From assembly GCF_035958815.1 (NCBI RefSeq), contig NZ_CP108384.1, forward strand, positions 1 to 64,000: a DNA stretch of 64,000 nt, in the 5' to 3' direction. The stretch comes from Nocardia sp. NBC_01327 (lineage in GTDB: Bacteria; Actinomycetota; Actinomycetes; Mycobacteriales; Mycobacteriaceae). Shown here piece after piece: positions 1 through 7,377 of the stretch (position 1 is the stretch's first letter; every line of letters starts with the position of its first letter). The notes beneath the pieces are model-generated. The model did no database searches. It worked only from the letters and a program-made list of their open reading frames with translations, and was not told the DNA's origin. The translations under genes were made by a program, and so were the position numbers.

Positions 1-41
1 GTATCTGCTACCCGCGCCAGTTCATCGATTGTGTACTCCAC
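1..41 (-). CDS. MerR-family regulator, N-terminal fragment (runs off the left edge)
   Basis: Reading the minus strand from a GTG at 41 gives VEYTIDELARVAD before the window ends. That is the usual opening of a MerR-type winged helix (YTIDELAR-A), so I infer a transcription factor transcribed leftwards. Only 13 residues are visible, so the effector domain and target cannot be judged. It lies divergent to the WhiB-like gene, and the two share a 270-base intergenic region with a palindrome at 145-160. Confidence 0.45.
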   Translation of the reverse strand, partial: MEYTIDELARVAD

Positions 42-144
42 TGTGCCGATCGTCCTCAGTGATCCTAAATTCGGGCTGGACAGCGGCCGAAATCCGATGA
101 GCCGCGACACAACGATGCAACACAACCACACCCCAAGTCAATGA

Positions 145-160
145 GCCGTTACATAACGGC
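145..160. promoter_or_regulatory. Palindromic operator candidate, type 2 (GCCGTTA-CA-TAACGGC)
   Basis: This is a perfect inverted repeat with 7-base arms around a 2-base centre. It lies between the divergent MerR-like and WhiB-like genes. Close relatives occur at 1806-1821, 38982-38997 and 59229-59244, and the flank ATGAGCCGT is also shared with the last copy. The recurrence upstream of genes suggests a binding site for one dimeric regulator. The regulator is unknown. The rest of the 42-312 gap shows no gene. Confidence 0.6.
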
Positions 161-312
161 ATAAGTCTTGCGGGGCAGACACATGTCGGTTAACGTGCCA
201 CTACCGGCCCACGAAGCCGGGTTCCGGGGACTGTTGATCAGCCCCGATGACCTCCCGATCAGTGGGGCGCCACCGACGCTTCGGTGCGCCCACGCACTTC
301 CCGGAGACGGCC

Positions 313-765
313 ATGAGAATTAACTACAACCCTGCCCCGAACAGGGAATCATCCGCGATGGCAACGGTCACCGCCATCTCCATCAGGTCCGCTGCCCGTC
401 CACCCTGCGCGGACGTACCCAACGACTGGGACCTCGATGTCGGCACGCCGGAAACCTGGCGAACAGCCGTGCAAATCTGCCGAGACTGCCCCCTGCTCGC
501 CGACTGCTCACGCTTGGCGAAGGCATTCATCGCCCGCGGCGATGCACCGCGAGCGATGATTTGGGCCGGCGTGGGCTACGACAACGTCGGCAGGGTCGTC
601 GATGACCTCGACCGCCACCGTATAGCCCCCATCGATCGCAGCCGTCCGATGCGCATCATCCGCAGCGGGACCAGCCCCGCGTGCACCGAACCGGCACTCA
701 CCGCGCCCCGTCGCCATCTCGTACTGGGCCAGCCGCTGCGGCCCACCGGAACCGACTGCGGATAG
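313..765 (+). CDS. WhiB-like iron-sulfur regulatory protein
   Basis: The protein has the four-cysteine layout of the WhiB family: one Cys in PPCADV, then the cluster CRDCPLLADC (C-x2-C-x5-C), which would bind a 4Fe-4S cluster. The usual GVWGG turn is replaced by the weaker IWAGVGYD. After it comes a long, basic, Pro/Ser-rich tail with no known fold. WhiB proteins act as redox- or NO-sensitive partners of sigma factors. I chose ATG 313 because GGAG sits 7 bases upstream. ATG 358 (preceded by AGGGA) would begin nearer the first Cys and is a fair alternative. The deviating turn motif leaves DNA binding uncertain. Confidence 0.7.
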   Translation: MRINYNPAPNRESSAMATVTAISIRSAARPPCADVPNDWDLDVGTPETWRTAVQICRDCPLLADCSRLAKAFIARGDAPRAMIWAGVGYDNVGRVVDDLDRHRIAPIDRSRPMRIIRSGTSPACTEPALTAPRRHLVLGQPLRPTGTDCG

Positions 766-815
766 CGTCGTGTCCCACTTCTCGATCGGAAACTCGTTGT
801 GATGGTAGGCAATTC

Positions 816-1715
816 ATGACCGTGCTGGCGCTGCACGTCAGCCCCGAGGGTTTCGCCGCTGCCCGGGTGGCAGACGAGGTCGGCGCGGACCAGATTCGGC
901 GCATTCCCATACCCGCCCAGGCACCGTGGGAGAGCTGCCGCGATCTTCTGCTCGAAGTTGCCGCCGGCGCCGAGGTCTCCGCGCTTGGCATCGCCTGCGC
1001 CGGCCCGATCGACATGGCCGCAGGCGTCGTAGCCGCGCCCGAGATTCCGCAGTGGCGGGCGGGTTTCGCGATCACCAAGGCCGCGCGAACCCTATTCCCC
1101 ACGGCGACAGTGCATCTCGCCATCGACGGAGTCTGTCTCGCACTCGCGGAACGCGCATTCGGCGCGACGAATGGCGTCATGGACTCGCTGGCGGTATCGG
1201 TCTCGAACCAGATCAGCGGCGGCCTGACCGTGGGAGGTTTCGCCGTCGTCGGACGCACCGGCAATGCCGGAAGTATCGGGCACATGCTGGTGCCAGGCTT
1301 CGACGAGAACTGTGTGTGCGGAGGCCACGGCTGCCTGGAAGCAGTGGCAGGTGGTGTGGCAGTGCGCCGTTGGGCGCTCGCCCAGGGATGGTCGGGGGAG
1401 TCGGTTCCGGCCCTGATCCAGGCCGCGGAAGCCGGTGACGACGTCGCCCTCGCCGCGCTCGGAAGGGCCGGAACAGCACTCGGCCGCGGCATTTCCTCGG
1501 CGGCCGCGCTGCTCGACCTGGATCTGGTCGTGGTCGGAGGCAGCGTGGCCATGGCGGGCCCGGCTTTGTGGAAACCCCTCGGCGCGGCGATCGCCGAGCA
1601 TGCCCGGCTGAGCTATCTACCGGGTCTGAGAGTGGTGCCCTCGCCCCTGGGTGATGTCGGAATGCTGGCGGGGGCCGGGGTGCTAGCGCTCTCCGGGCAG
1701 GGGTCGGCGGAATGA
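816..1715 (+). CDS. ROK-family protein (sugar kinase-like)
   Basis: This 299-residue protein has the ROK zinc-binding signature CVCGGHGCLE (Cys166, Cys168 and Cys173 with a downstream Glu), and a C-terminal LDLVVVGGSVAMAG nucleotide-fold segment. ROK proteins phosphorylate hexoses or act as sugar-responsive regulators. There is no N-terminal helix-turn-helix here, so a kinase is more likely. The N-terminal phosphate-binding stretch is unusual: it opens with LALHVSPEGFAAARV rather than the standard DxGGTK, which raises doubt about catalysis. The start is ATG 816 with GTAGG upstream; a longer in-frame opening at 681 would overlap the WhiB-like gene and looks non-coding. Confidence 0.75.
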   Translation: MTVLALHVSPEGFAAARVADEVGADQIRRIPIPAQAPWESCRDLLLEVAAGAEVSALGIACAGPIDMAAGVVAAPEIPQWRAGFAITKAARTLFPTATVHLAIDGVCLALAERAFGATNGVMDSLAVSVSNQISGGLTVGGFAVVGRTGNAGSIGHMLVPGFDENCVCGGHGCLEAVAGGVAVRRWALAQGWSGESVPALIQAAEAGDDVALAALGRAGTALGRGISSAAALLDLDLVVVGGSVAMAGPALWKPLGAAIAEHARLSYLPGLRVVPSPLGDVGMLAGAGVLALSGQGSAE

Positions 1716-1729
1716 CAGCGCAGCAGCAT

Positions 1730-1750
1730 TTGCCTTGTCCCGCAAGGCAA
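1730..1750 (+). terminator. Hairpin after the ROK gene
   Basis: TTGCCTTG and CAAGGCAA form an 8-bp perfect stem with a 5-base loop, starting 15 bases after the ROK stop codon. There is no U-tract after it, so it is either an actinobacterial terminator without a U-tract or an operator for the next gene. The position favours a terminator. Confidence 0.45.
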
Positions 1751-1805
1751 GTGGAGGGTTAACAGGCGATCGGTTCGAACCAGCATCCCGTAACCCATTG
1801 AGTGT

Positions 1806-1821
1806 GCCGCTATCTAACGGT
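1806..1821. promoter_or_regulatory. Palindromic operator candidate, type 2 (GCCGCTA-TC-TAACGGT)
   Basis: It matches the palindrome at 145-160 apart from two mismatches in the arms. It lies 83 bases upstream of the GTG start of the PAS-type gene and is followed by an AT-rich stretch (TACATTATTT) suited to a promoter. It is probably a site for the same regulator that binds upstream of gdh. Confidence 0.55.
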
Positions 1822-1903
1822 ACATTATTTGGGTGGGAACCTTGCTCGAACCTCGCACCCTGAGAAACTGCCGGCACCAGCCGGCACGATCCGGAGCTGT
1901 GCG

Positions 1904-3040
1904 GTGACTCCGTGGATCACGGTGGAAACGCTGGAGCCGGAGGCTTTCTCGGTGGCATCGGTAGGCGAGGCGGCGCGCGACTTCGCCCCATGGCAGCGTG
2001 TGCTGCAACGACAGCTGGCAAAGAACCCCGCTCTCTACGAAGGACTCACGACCACGGGCATCACCAACGCCGTGCAGTCCGCACGCGAGCAGGCCGCCGG
2101 TGTCGCACTGATGGTTCCGACCGGCTCCGGTCCGCACGTATTGCAGACCTGGCCGGTGCTCGGTCCGGCAGGCGATGTGCACGCGGTCCAGCTGTGGGTG
2201 GGCCCCGCCGCCGAGTCGGCGCAACCGCCCGCCGCCGCGGTCGGTGCGATCTGGGATCTCGAGACGCAGACGCTCGCTGTGCCGAGCGGCATCACCAACC
2301 TGGTCGGGCTCTCGGTCGAGGAGTACACGCCCCGAATCTCCATTGCGGAGCTGTTCCACCGGATGTCGGGGTTCGATCGTCATGTCGAGGTGCTCGATGT
2401 GCTGTACAACGCGAAACCCGACACGAAGCTGCAGTTCGACGCCACAATCACCGATGCCGCCGGGCGGGCGGGACGGTGGCGCTTCACGATTCGCGGCAGA
2501 GACGACGAGCGGGGCCGGGGCGCGTGGTGGCTGATCGAGGACGTCACCTCCGAAAGTCCTGTGACGCAATCGCAGACGCTTGAATGCGTGGCCCTGCGAG
2601 AAGCGCACCGTCGCGCGGGCACCAGCCTCGCCGTTGTCCACCTCGAGCACACCGGCATCGCGCATTGGCTCACCGACCCCGCCCCGTGGATCCGATGGGA
2701 CTACCTTTTCCGCCCCGGCGATGTCTTCCACCCGGACGATCGAGACCACTTGGCCGAGTTGGGCGGCCAGGTCCGGGCGGGCTACACCGCCGGCGCGACC
2801 ATGCGAACGCTCAACTATTGCGGGGGATACACACCGAGCTCGCTGCTGCTGTACCCCTACCCTGGTTATTCGAGTAGACCGCTGGCAATCGTTCAGTTCG
2901 TTTGTGGTACCGACCGAGTTCCAATGTCCGAGCCCCCACTCAACGCCCCGGCAATATCCGGCCCTTCGGGGCCCATCGGCTACGACGAACAAATGCGCTT
3001 CCGGCAATCCCGGCGAATGGGGAGGACAGCACTCGCTTGA
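1904..3040 (+). CDS. PAS/GAF-like actinobacterial regulatory protein (DUF5593-type)
   Basis: The N-terminal part (TPWITVETLEP, then a GAF-like region to about residue 110) resembles a family frequent in Nocardia and mycobacteria that I recall as DUF5593, paired with PAS-type domains. A PAS-like region follows (IWDLETQTLAVPSGITNLVG) and then a second alpha/beta region ending near the C-terminus. No kinase, HTH or GGDEF output domain is visible, so it is probably a sensory adaptor. I chose GTG 1904, because the family begins at this conserved stretch; the upstream in-frame extension from 1802 runs through the operator palindrome. The family name is from memory and the role is inferred. Confidence 0.6.
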   Translation: MTPWITVETLEPEAFSVASVGEAARDFAPWQRVLQRQLAKNPALYEGLTTTGITNAVQSAREQAAGVALMVPTGSGPHVLQTWPVLGPAGDVHAVQLWVGPAAESAQPPAAAVGAIWDLETQTLAVPSGITNLVGLSVEEYTPRISIAELFHRMSGFDRHVEVLDVLYNAKPDTKLQFDATITDAAGRAGRWRFTIRGRDDERGRGAWWLIEDVTSESPVTQSQTLECVALREAHRRAGTSLAVVHLEHTGIAHWLTDPAPWIRWDYLFRPGDVFHPDDRDHLAELGGQVRAGYTAGATMRTLNYCGGYTPSSLLLYPYPGYSSRPLAIVQFVCGTDRVPMSEPPLNAPAISGPSGPIGYDEQMRFRQSRRMGRTALA

Positions 3041-3045
3041 ATTCA

Positions 3046-3061
3046 TTCCCATTAATGGGAG
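3046..3061. promoter_or_regulatory. Palindromic operator candidate, type 1 (TTCCC-ATTAAT-GGGAG)
   Basis: This is one of about nine copies of TTCCC-N6-GGGAA in the window. Others lie at 20867, 29042, 34688, 37912, 39041, 40032, 47497 and 57398. Its centre is 51 bases upstream of the GTG of the T4SS-like operon, the same geometry as the copy ahead of 57459. This is the clearest link between the T4SS-like and ESX gene sets. Confidence 0.65.
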
Positions 3062-3092
3062 CAACGCCGGGTAACCGCTGTCCGGGTCTCTC

Positions 3093-3098
3093 TACCAT
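3093..3098 (+). promoter_or_regulatory. Probable -10 box (TACCAT) giving a leaderless mRNA
   Basis: TACCAT fits the actinobacterial TANNNT -10 element and ends 6 bases before the GTG at 3105, so transcription would start at or next to the start codon. No ribosome-binding site precedes the GTG. No good -35 is present, which would fit activation from the palindrome centred about 51 bases upstream. Confidence 0.45.
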
Positions 3099-3104
3099 TC
3101 GGGT

Positions 3105-4109
3105 GTGAACCTATCGCGTGGTAGCAGGACAGAATCGGGCGAGGTGCTACTTCGCCGGATGGCTGCCCGCCGCCGCCGCGACAATCTGGTGATCGGGGTT
3201 CTGGCGGTGCTCGCCGTTATCGGTGGTGGCCACGCTGTTCTCGACGCTTTCTCCACACCGCCGCCGGGCCCATCGGAAGATTCGACCGTTTCGCTCATCG
3301 CCAGATCGACACTGGCGGAATCGTTTGCCCGTGAATTCGTCGTGGTCTACCTGAGTTCTACCGCGGGACAGCAGGATCGAATCCTCGAGTTCGTAGCGAG
3401 CGGACAGCAGGCGGCACTACCACCAACAGCACGGCAGGTGTCCGATCCCGTCGTCGTTTACGTCACACGGACACTCACCACCTCGAACGCCGACATCTGG
3501 GCGGTGACGGTATCGGTTCGTATCGCCAAAAAGACCGGAACCACCGACGACACCCGGCAGTACTACCGGGTCGCGGTGTCGGTCATCGATGGCCGATTGC
3601 GGGCACTGTCACTGCCTGCCGCAGTCGAACCGCCCAGTCCCGGAGCAGATCTGGCCCTAGACTACGCCACCCCATGCGCGGCGGAAACCCCACTGGCGCA
3701 GGTGGCCTCCGGCTTCCTGCAGGCACTGCTGACCGGAACAGGTGACATAGCCCGCTACACCACACCGGATTCCGGAATATCGGCATTGCGGCCGACCCCG
3801 TTCACCACCGCGGAGACGACCACGGTCAGCGCGGACAACCCCGGATGCGGCACGAGCGGTAGCAGCGCGCGCGTACTCGCCTCGGTCAATCCGAAGCTCG
3901 ACGGCGCGGCGGCACCGACGCTGGCCTATCCCTTACGGATGGTTCGCGCCGCCGGCCAATGGCAGGTTCGATCGGTCGATCCCGTTCCCGCGCTGCGACT
4001 TCCGCTCGCGGTGGACTCCGGGCAGTTGTCGAACGACACTGCCGCGGCACCCACGACGAGTAAAGCACCGGCCAGCACGGTATCGATCCCGCCGGCGACC
4101 CAGCACTGA
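3105..4109 (+). CDS. TcpC/VirB8-like conjugal transfer protein
   Basis: The 334-residue protein has a basic cytoplasmic N-terminus (RRMAARRRRD), a single membrane segment at about residues 28-45, and two extracytoplasmic alpha/beta domains. The first spans about 60-170, the second about 180-310 (FLQALLTGTGDIARYTTP), followed by a Thr/Pro-rich tail. This is the arrangement of TcpC, which has two NTF2-like domains and corresponds to VirB8 in Gram-positive type IV secretion. It opens a co-directional operon whose next genes are TcpE- and VirB4-like, which supports the call. GTG 3105 suits a leaderless transcript; ATG 3159 is a less likely start because it would cut off part of the basic segment. 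Confidence 0.75.
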   Translation: MNLSRGSRTESGEVLLRRMAARRRRDNLVIGVLAVLAVIGGGHAVLDAFSTPPPGPSEDSTVSLIARSTLAESFAREFVVVYLSSTAGQQDRILEFVASGQQAALPPTARQVSDPVVVYVTRTLTTSNADIWAVTVSVRIAKKTGTTDDTRQYYRVAVSVIDGRLRALSLPAAVEPPSPGADLALDYATPCAAETPLAQVASGFLQALLTGTGDIARYTTPDSGISALRPTPFTTAETTTVSADNPGCGTSGSSARVLASVNPKLDGAAAPTLAYPLRMVRAAGQWQVRSVDPVPALRLPLAVDSGQLSNDTAAAPTTSKAPASTVSIPPATQH

Positions 4110-4127
4110 CCGGAAAGGACTCCTCGC

Positions 4128-4394
4128 ATGGGCACACAACTCGGCAGCATTCTTTACGAAGTACTGCTCGTCTTCCGCTGGATCGGCCTGATCATCCTGA
4201 CGATCGCCAGCATGGGCATTCTCATCTCCGAAGCCACGAAGAACAAACTGTCGCCGGGCAAGGTCTTCGCGGTCGCCGGCTCGGCAATCGTTGCGGCCGT
4301 GTTGTTCTGGGTACTGCCCACCATCGTCAACTACGCCCGGGTCGACTCGAGCACCATCCTCCCGGACGCCCCCATTGGGAAGACCTACCGATGA
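4128..4394 (+). CDS. Small two-span membrane protein of the T4SS-like operon
   Basis: The 88-residue protein has two hydrophobic segments at about residues 10-32 and 45-67 and little else. Size, topology and position between the TcpC-like and TcpE-like genes suit a TcpD- or VirB2-like channel or pilin component, but such short proteins carry no diagnostic motif. GGAAAGGA precedes the ATG at a good distance. Its stop overlaps the start of the next gene (ATGA), so the two are translationally coupled. Confidence 0.6.
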   Translation: MGTQLGSILYEVLLVFRWIGLIILTIASMGILISEATKNKLSPGKVFAVAGSAIVAAVLFWVLPTIVNYARVDSSTILPDAPIGKTYR

Positions 4395-4867
4395 CCCAGG
4401 TCATCAAGGTGTTCACCCCGGTCAAACGGGTTCCCACGGTCATCGGTAAAGCGCAGAACGGGCAGAAGCTACCCTTCGGGCCCTATACGCTGCCGCAGAT
4501 CGCGGTGGCCGCGGGCCTGCTGTTGCTGACCTCGGTGTGCGCGATGAACCTGCCGTTCAACCCGGCCGGCACCTTCGTGGTCGGCCTGATCGTCACGGTG
4601 GTGTGCGTCTTCGCCCTCGGTCTCATCCCCTACAACGGTGTCCGGCTGACCTCGCGGGCCTGGTGGGTCGGTCGTCTTGTCGTGCAACGCAAGCCGGTGT
4701 CCGCGTCCGGCATGCCGATCGACGCCGATTCCGCACACCACACGCTGTTCATCGAGGAATCGGTGGTGATCATCCTGGCAGACAGCCTGATCGGCGGATC
4801 GGGGGGCGGTAGCGAGATGCTCGAGGTCACCAGCGGCGGGACCCTCATGCTGGGGGGACGTGGCTGA
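4391..4867 (+). CDS. TcpE/VirB3-like membrane protein
   Basis: The 158-residue protein starts with a basic region containing VKRVPTVIGKAQNGQKLPFGPYTLPQ. Two membrane segments follow at about residues 33-50 and 60-78, then a conserved-looking RLTSRAWWVGRLVV stretch and a cytoplasmic tail. TcpE (the VirB3 counterpart) has this build and sits directly before the VirB4-like ATPase, as here. Its stop overlaps the ATPase start by one base. In related systems this small protein anchors the ATPase at the membrane. Confidence 0.65.
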   Translation: MTQVIKVFTPVKRVPTVIGKAQNGQKLPFGPYTLPQIAVAAGLLLLTSVCAMNLPFNPAGTFVVGLIVTVVCVFALGLIPYNGVRLTSRAWWVGRLVVQRKPVSASGMPIDADSAHHTLFIEESVVIILADSLIGGSGGGSEMLEVTSGGTLMLGGRG

Positions 4868-7377
4868 TGGCGTTCGACCGCGATTTGCAGCCCACCGCCG
4901 CGATTCGCGGCAATCTGCAGTTCACTCAATCGGGTCTGGTCACCGCCACATATTTCATCAATCCACTCGGCTACGGCCTGCGGAAAGCCAGCGACAAATT
5001 CGATGTCAAAGCCGCGCACCACGCACTGATCAACAGTCTTCCGAACGGCTCGTTGCTGCTGGGAATTCAAGCCGGACTCAATACCGTCGACGTTCTCAGC
5101 AAAATGGTGGAAGGCGTCGATCTCGATGAATGCGAAGCCTACGCGATCGAGGTAGTCGCTTCGTATGAGCGGGTGCGCGCGATCCTGCCGCAGACCCGAA
5201 TATTCTTGCTCTCCATGCCGGTTGGATCCACCAACCCGGGTATGTCGGCGTTATCCCGAATCTGGCGCAGCGGCACGACCGCCGACCACACCGCGTTCAA
5301 CCGCACGGATCTGGATGCCTACGAGGACAAGGCGAAGGAAATCCTGTCGAGCATCGGTGGTGAGTTCGATCCCGTGCCGGTACCGGCCGCCATGTTCCAA
5401 TGGCTGTGGGAGCACTATCTCTCACGAGGGGCAGCAGGAGATCCGGTCGCGCCGACCCGCGTCGGGGCCCTCGATGATGCGACCGCGGCGGTCTTCCGCT
5501 CGGCGGCCCTGGATGAAGGCGCGCAGGCCGACAGCGGGCGGCGGCTGCGGCCGTCGTTCGTGCCGGTGATCAAGGTGGTGCAGCCCGACTACGAATTCCG
5601 GCCCTCGTACCAGTCGATGCTCACCCCGCACTCGTTTCCCTACGCGGGCATGACATTTCCCGGCGGCAGCGAATTCCTCAATGTGCTCGAAGGCCTCGGG
5701 GAGGTGACCGTCGATTGGGGAATTCGCGTCTCGACCAGGCCGGCGGACCAGGTACTGAAGAACAATGAGACCAACCTGCGCCGCCTGGGCGAGCAGATGG
5801 ATCAGCGTGATCAAGAGGTCTCCTTCGCACAGAACACACTGCTGTCGAAGGCGCAGATGCTCGGCGAATACAACCAGCACTTCGAGGTCAACGGCGGCGA
5901 ATCCGAGGTGTCGTTCACGACAGTCATCGCCATCGGCGCGTCGACCCGCGAACTGGCGATGGACGCGGTGAACACCCTCAAGCGCCGATACAAGCGCTTC
6001 CAGATCGATCTCACCGCGCCACTCGGAGCGCAGGTCGATCTGTGGTCGATGCTGGTTCCCGGCAGCCCGCCTCGCCGCGCCTTCGACGACTTCGCCCATA
6101 TCGTGCCCTCGGATATGTGGGCCGGCTTCGTGCCCTTCACCAGCAGCCAGATCGGTGATGACAGCGGACCGGTGATCGGGGTGAACCTGATGTCGGGGCA
6201 CTACGAACCCATCCACTTCGGCATCATGGAAGCGGCGATGCACGACCTGTCGGCCTCGTTCGCGGTCACCGGTGAACTCGGCTCGGGTAAGTCCTATCTG
6301 CTGAAACTCATTGCGGCGCTTGTCAATGACATGGGCGGTCAGTTCCTGGCCATCGATCGCAGTCAAGTCGGTGAATGGGAGCATTTCGCCTCCGCGATCG
6401 ATGACGCGGTCGTGATCGATCTGGCGAATCCGACGGTCTCGCTCGACCCACTGCGCCTGTTCGACGCGCGCATCGCAGGGGAGCGGGCGCTGGATTCCAT
6501 TCTGCCGCTGCTCGATCTGTCTCCCACCTCCGGTGCGGGAGCCGCAGCCAGCACGCTACTTACCTCTCGCGGGATCGCCCAGCACGGCATTCGGTCGCTG
6601 CTGGATATGTTCAAAGTCGTACTGCGCCTGCGTGATGACCCCGCTCTGGGCGCGGAGTACGCGGATCTGGCCTCTCGTCTGGGGACAGTGGCCGAGCGGG
6701 TGCCGGTGCTGTTCGACCCGGCGCTGCCTCCGCTACGGCTCGACGCGGCCGCCACCGTGATCCGCAGCCACAACGTGGCGCTGCCGACAGCCGAGGAACT
6801 CACCACACCCCACCTGTACAACCGGTTGCCCTTGACCAAACGCCTCGGGACCGCACTGTACGAACTGATCGGCGTCGCCGCACGCGAGGCCTTCCTGCGC
6901 GACAACGGCCGATTCGGGTTGCTCGTCGGTGACGAAGCCCATCACTTCACCCAAACCCAGGTCGGCGCATCGGTCACCTCCGATTTCAGTCGAGACGGCC
7001 GCAAACATCTCGCCGCCATCGGCCTGGCCTCGCACGATCCGGCCACCGACTTCCAAGGCGCCGCACACAATCTGATCCCCAACAGGTTCGTGTTCCGTCA
7101 GCGCGATGAAACCTTGGCGCGCAACAGCCTCGAGTGGCTCGGCGTCGACCTCGACGAAGCGCCCTACCTGCTGCAGATCCTGCGCGAGGAAACCTCACCG
7201 CCGATCGGCCCGGGACGACAGGTGCCCGAGGAACGCCGCGGCGAGATGTTCATGCGCGACGCGCTCAACCGGATCGGCCGCGGCAAGATCCTCGGCCCCG
7301 CCCGGCCCGAACGCGCGGCGGCGATCACCAGCACACCCGGTGGTGCCCGGTCCACGGATCAGAGAATCCTGTCGTGA
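4867..7377 (+). CDS. VirB4/TcpF-like secretion ATPase
   Basis: This 836-residue protein has the large VirB4 N-terminal domain followed by a RecA/HerA-type ATPase. The Walker A motif TGELGSGKS is at about residues 469-477 and the Walker B-like LLVGDEAHHF at about 684. VirB4 ATPases energise assembly and transport in type IV secretion systems, working with the VirB3- and VirB6-like membrane proteins encoded next to it. The catalytic residues appear intact, so the system need not be dead. No separate TcpA/VirD4 coupling ATPase is found nearby. Its stop overlaps the next gene (GTGA). Confidence 0.85.
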   Translation: MAFDRDLQPTAAIRGNLQFTQSGLVTATYFINPLGYGLRKASDKFDVKAAHHALINSLPNGSLLLGIQAGLNTVDVLSKMVEGVDLDECEAYAIEVVASYERVRAILPQTRIFLLSMPVGSTNPGMSALSRIWRSGTTADHTAFNRTDLDAYEDKAKEILSSIGGEFDPVPVPAAMFQWLWEHYLSRGAAGDPVAPTRVGALDDATAAVFRSAALDEGAQADSGRRLRPSFVPVIKVVQPDYEFRPSYQSMLTPHSFPYAGMTFPGGSEFLNVLEGLGEVTVDWGIRVSTRPADQVLKNNETNLRRLGEQMDQRDQEVSFAQNTLLSKAQMLGEYNQHFEVNGGESEVSFTTVIAIGASTRELAMDAVNTLKRRYKRFQIDLTAPLGAQVDLWSMLVPGSPPRRAFDDFAHIVPSDMWAGFVPFTSSQIGDDSGPVIGVNLMSGHYEPIHFGIMEAAMHDLSASFAVTGELGSGKSYLLKLIAALVNDMGGQFLAIDRSQVGEWEHFASAIDDAVVIDLANPTVSLDPLRLFDARIAGERALDSILPLLDLSPTSGAGAAASTLLTSRGIAQHGIRSLLDMFKVVLRLRDDPALGAEYADLASRLGTVAERVPVLFDPALPPLRLDAAATVIRSHNVALPTAEELTTPHLYNRLPLTKRLGTALYELIGVAAREAFLRDNGRFGLLVGDEAHHFTQTQVGASVTSDFSRDGRKHLAAIGLASHDPATDFQGAAHNLIPNRFVFRQRDETLARNSLEWLGVDLDEAPYLLQILREETSPPIGPGRQVPEERRGEMFMRDALNRIGRGKILGPARPERAAAITSTPGGARSTDQRILS

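Noticed and set aside
251..267. CTCCCGATCAGTGGGG, resembling the type 1 palindrome
   Set aside because: The spacer is 7 bases instead of 6 and the outer A/T bases do not match.
333..348. TGCCC-CGAACA-GGGAA within the WhiB-like start region
   Set aside because: It has an arm mismatch and lies 10 bases from a possible start codon, inside the frame I prefer. GGGA here more likely serves as ribosome-binding site.
1814..3064. 416-residue open frame opposite the PAS-type gene
   Set aside because: No recognisable motif and no ribosome-binding site. The plus-strand frame has clear domain structure.
7134..7373. Upstream in-frame extension of the VirB6-like gene
   Set aside because: It lies inside the VirB4-like gene. 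The GTG at 7374 with a GTGA overlap fits the coupled operon pattern.
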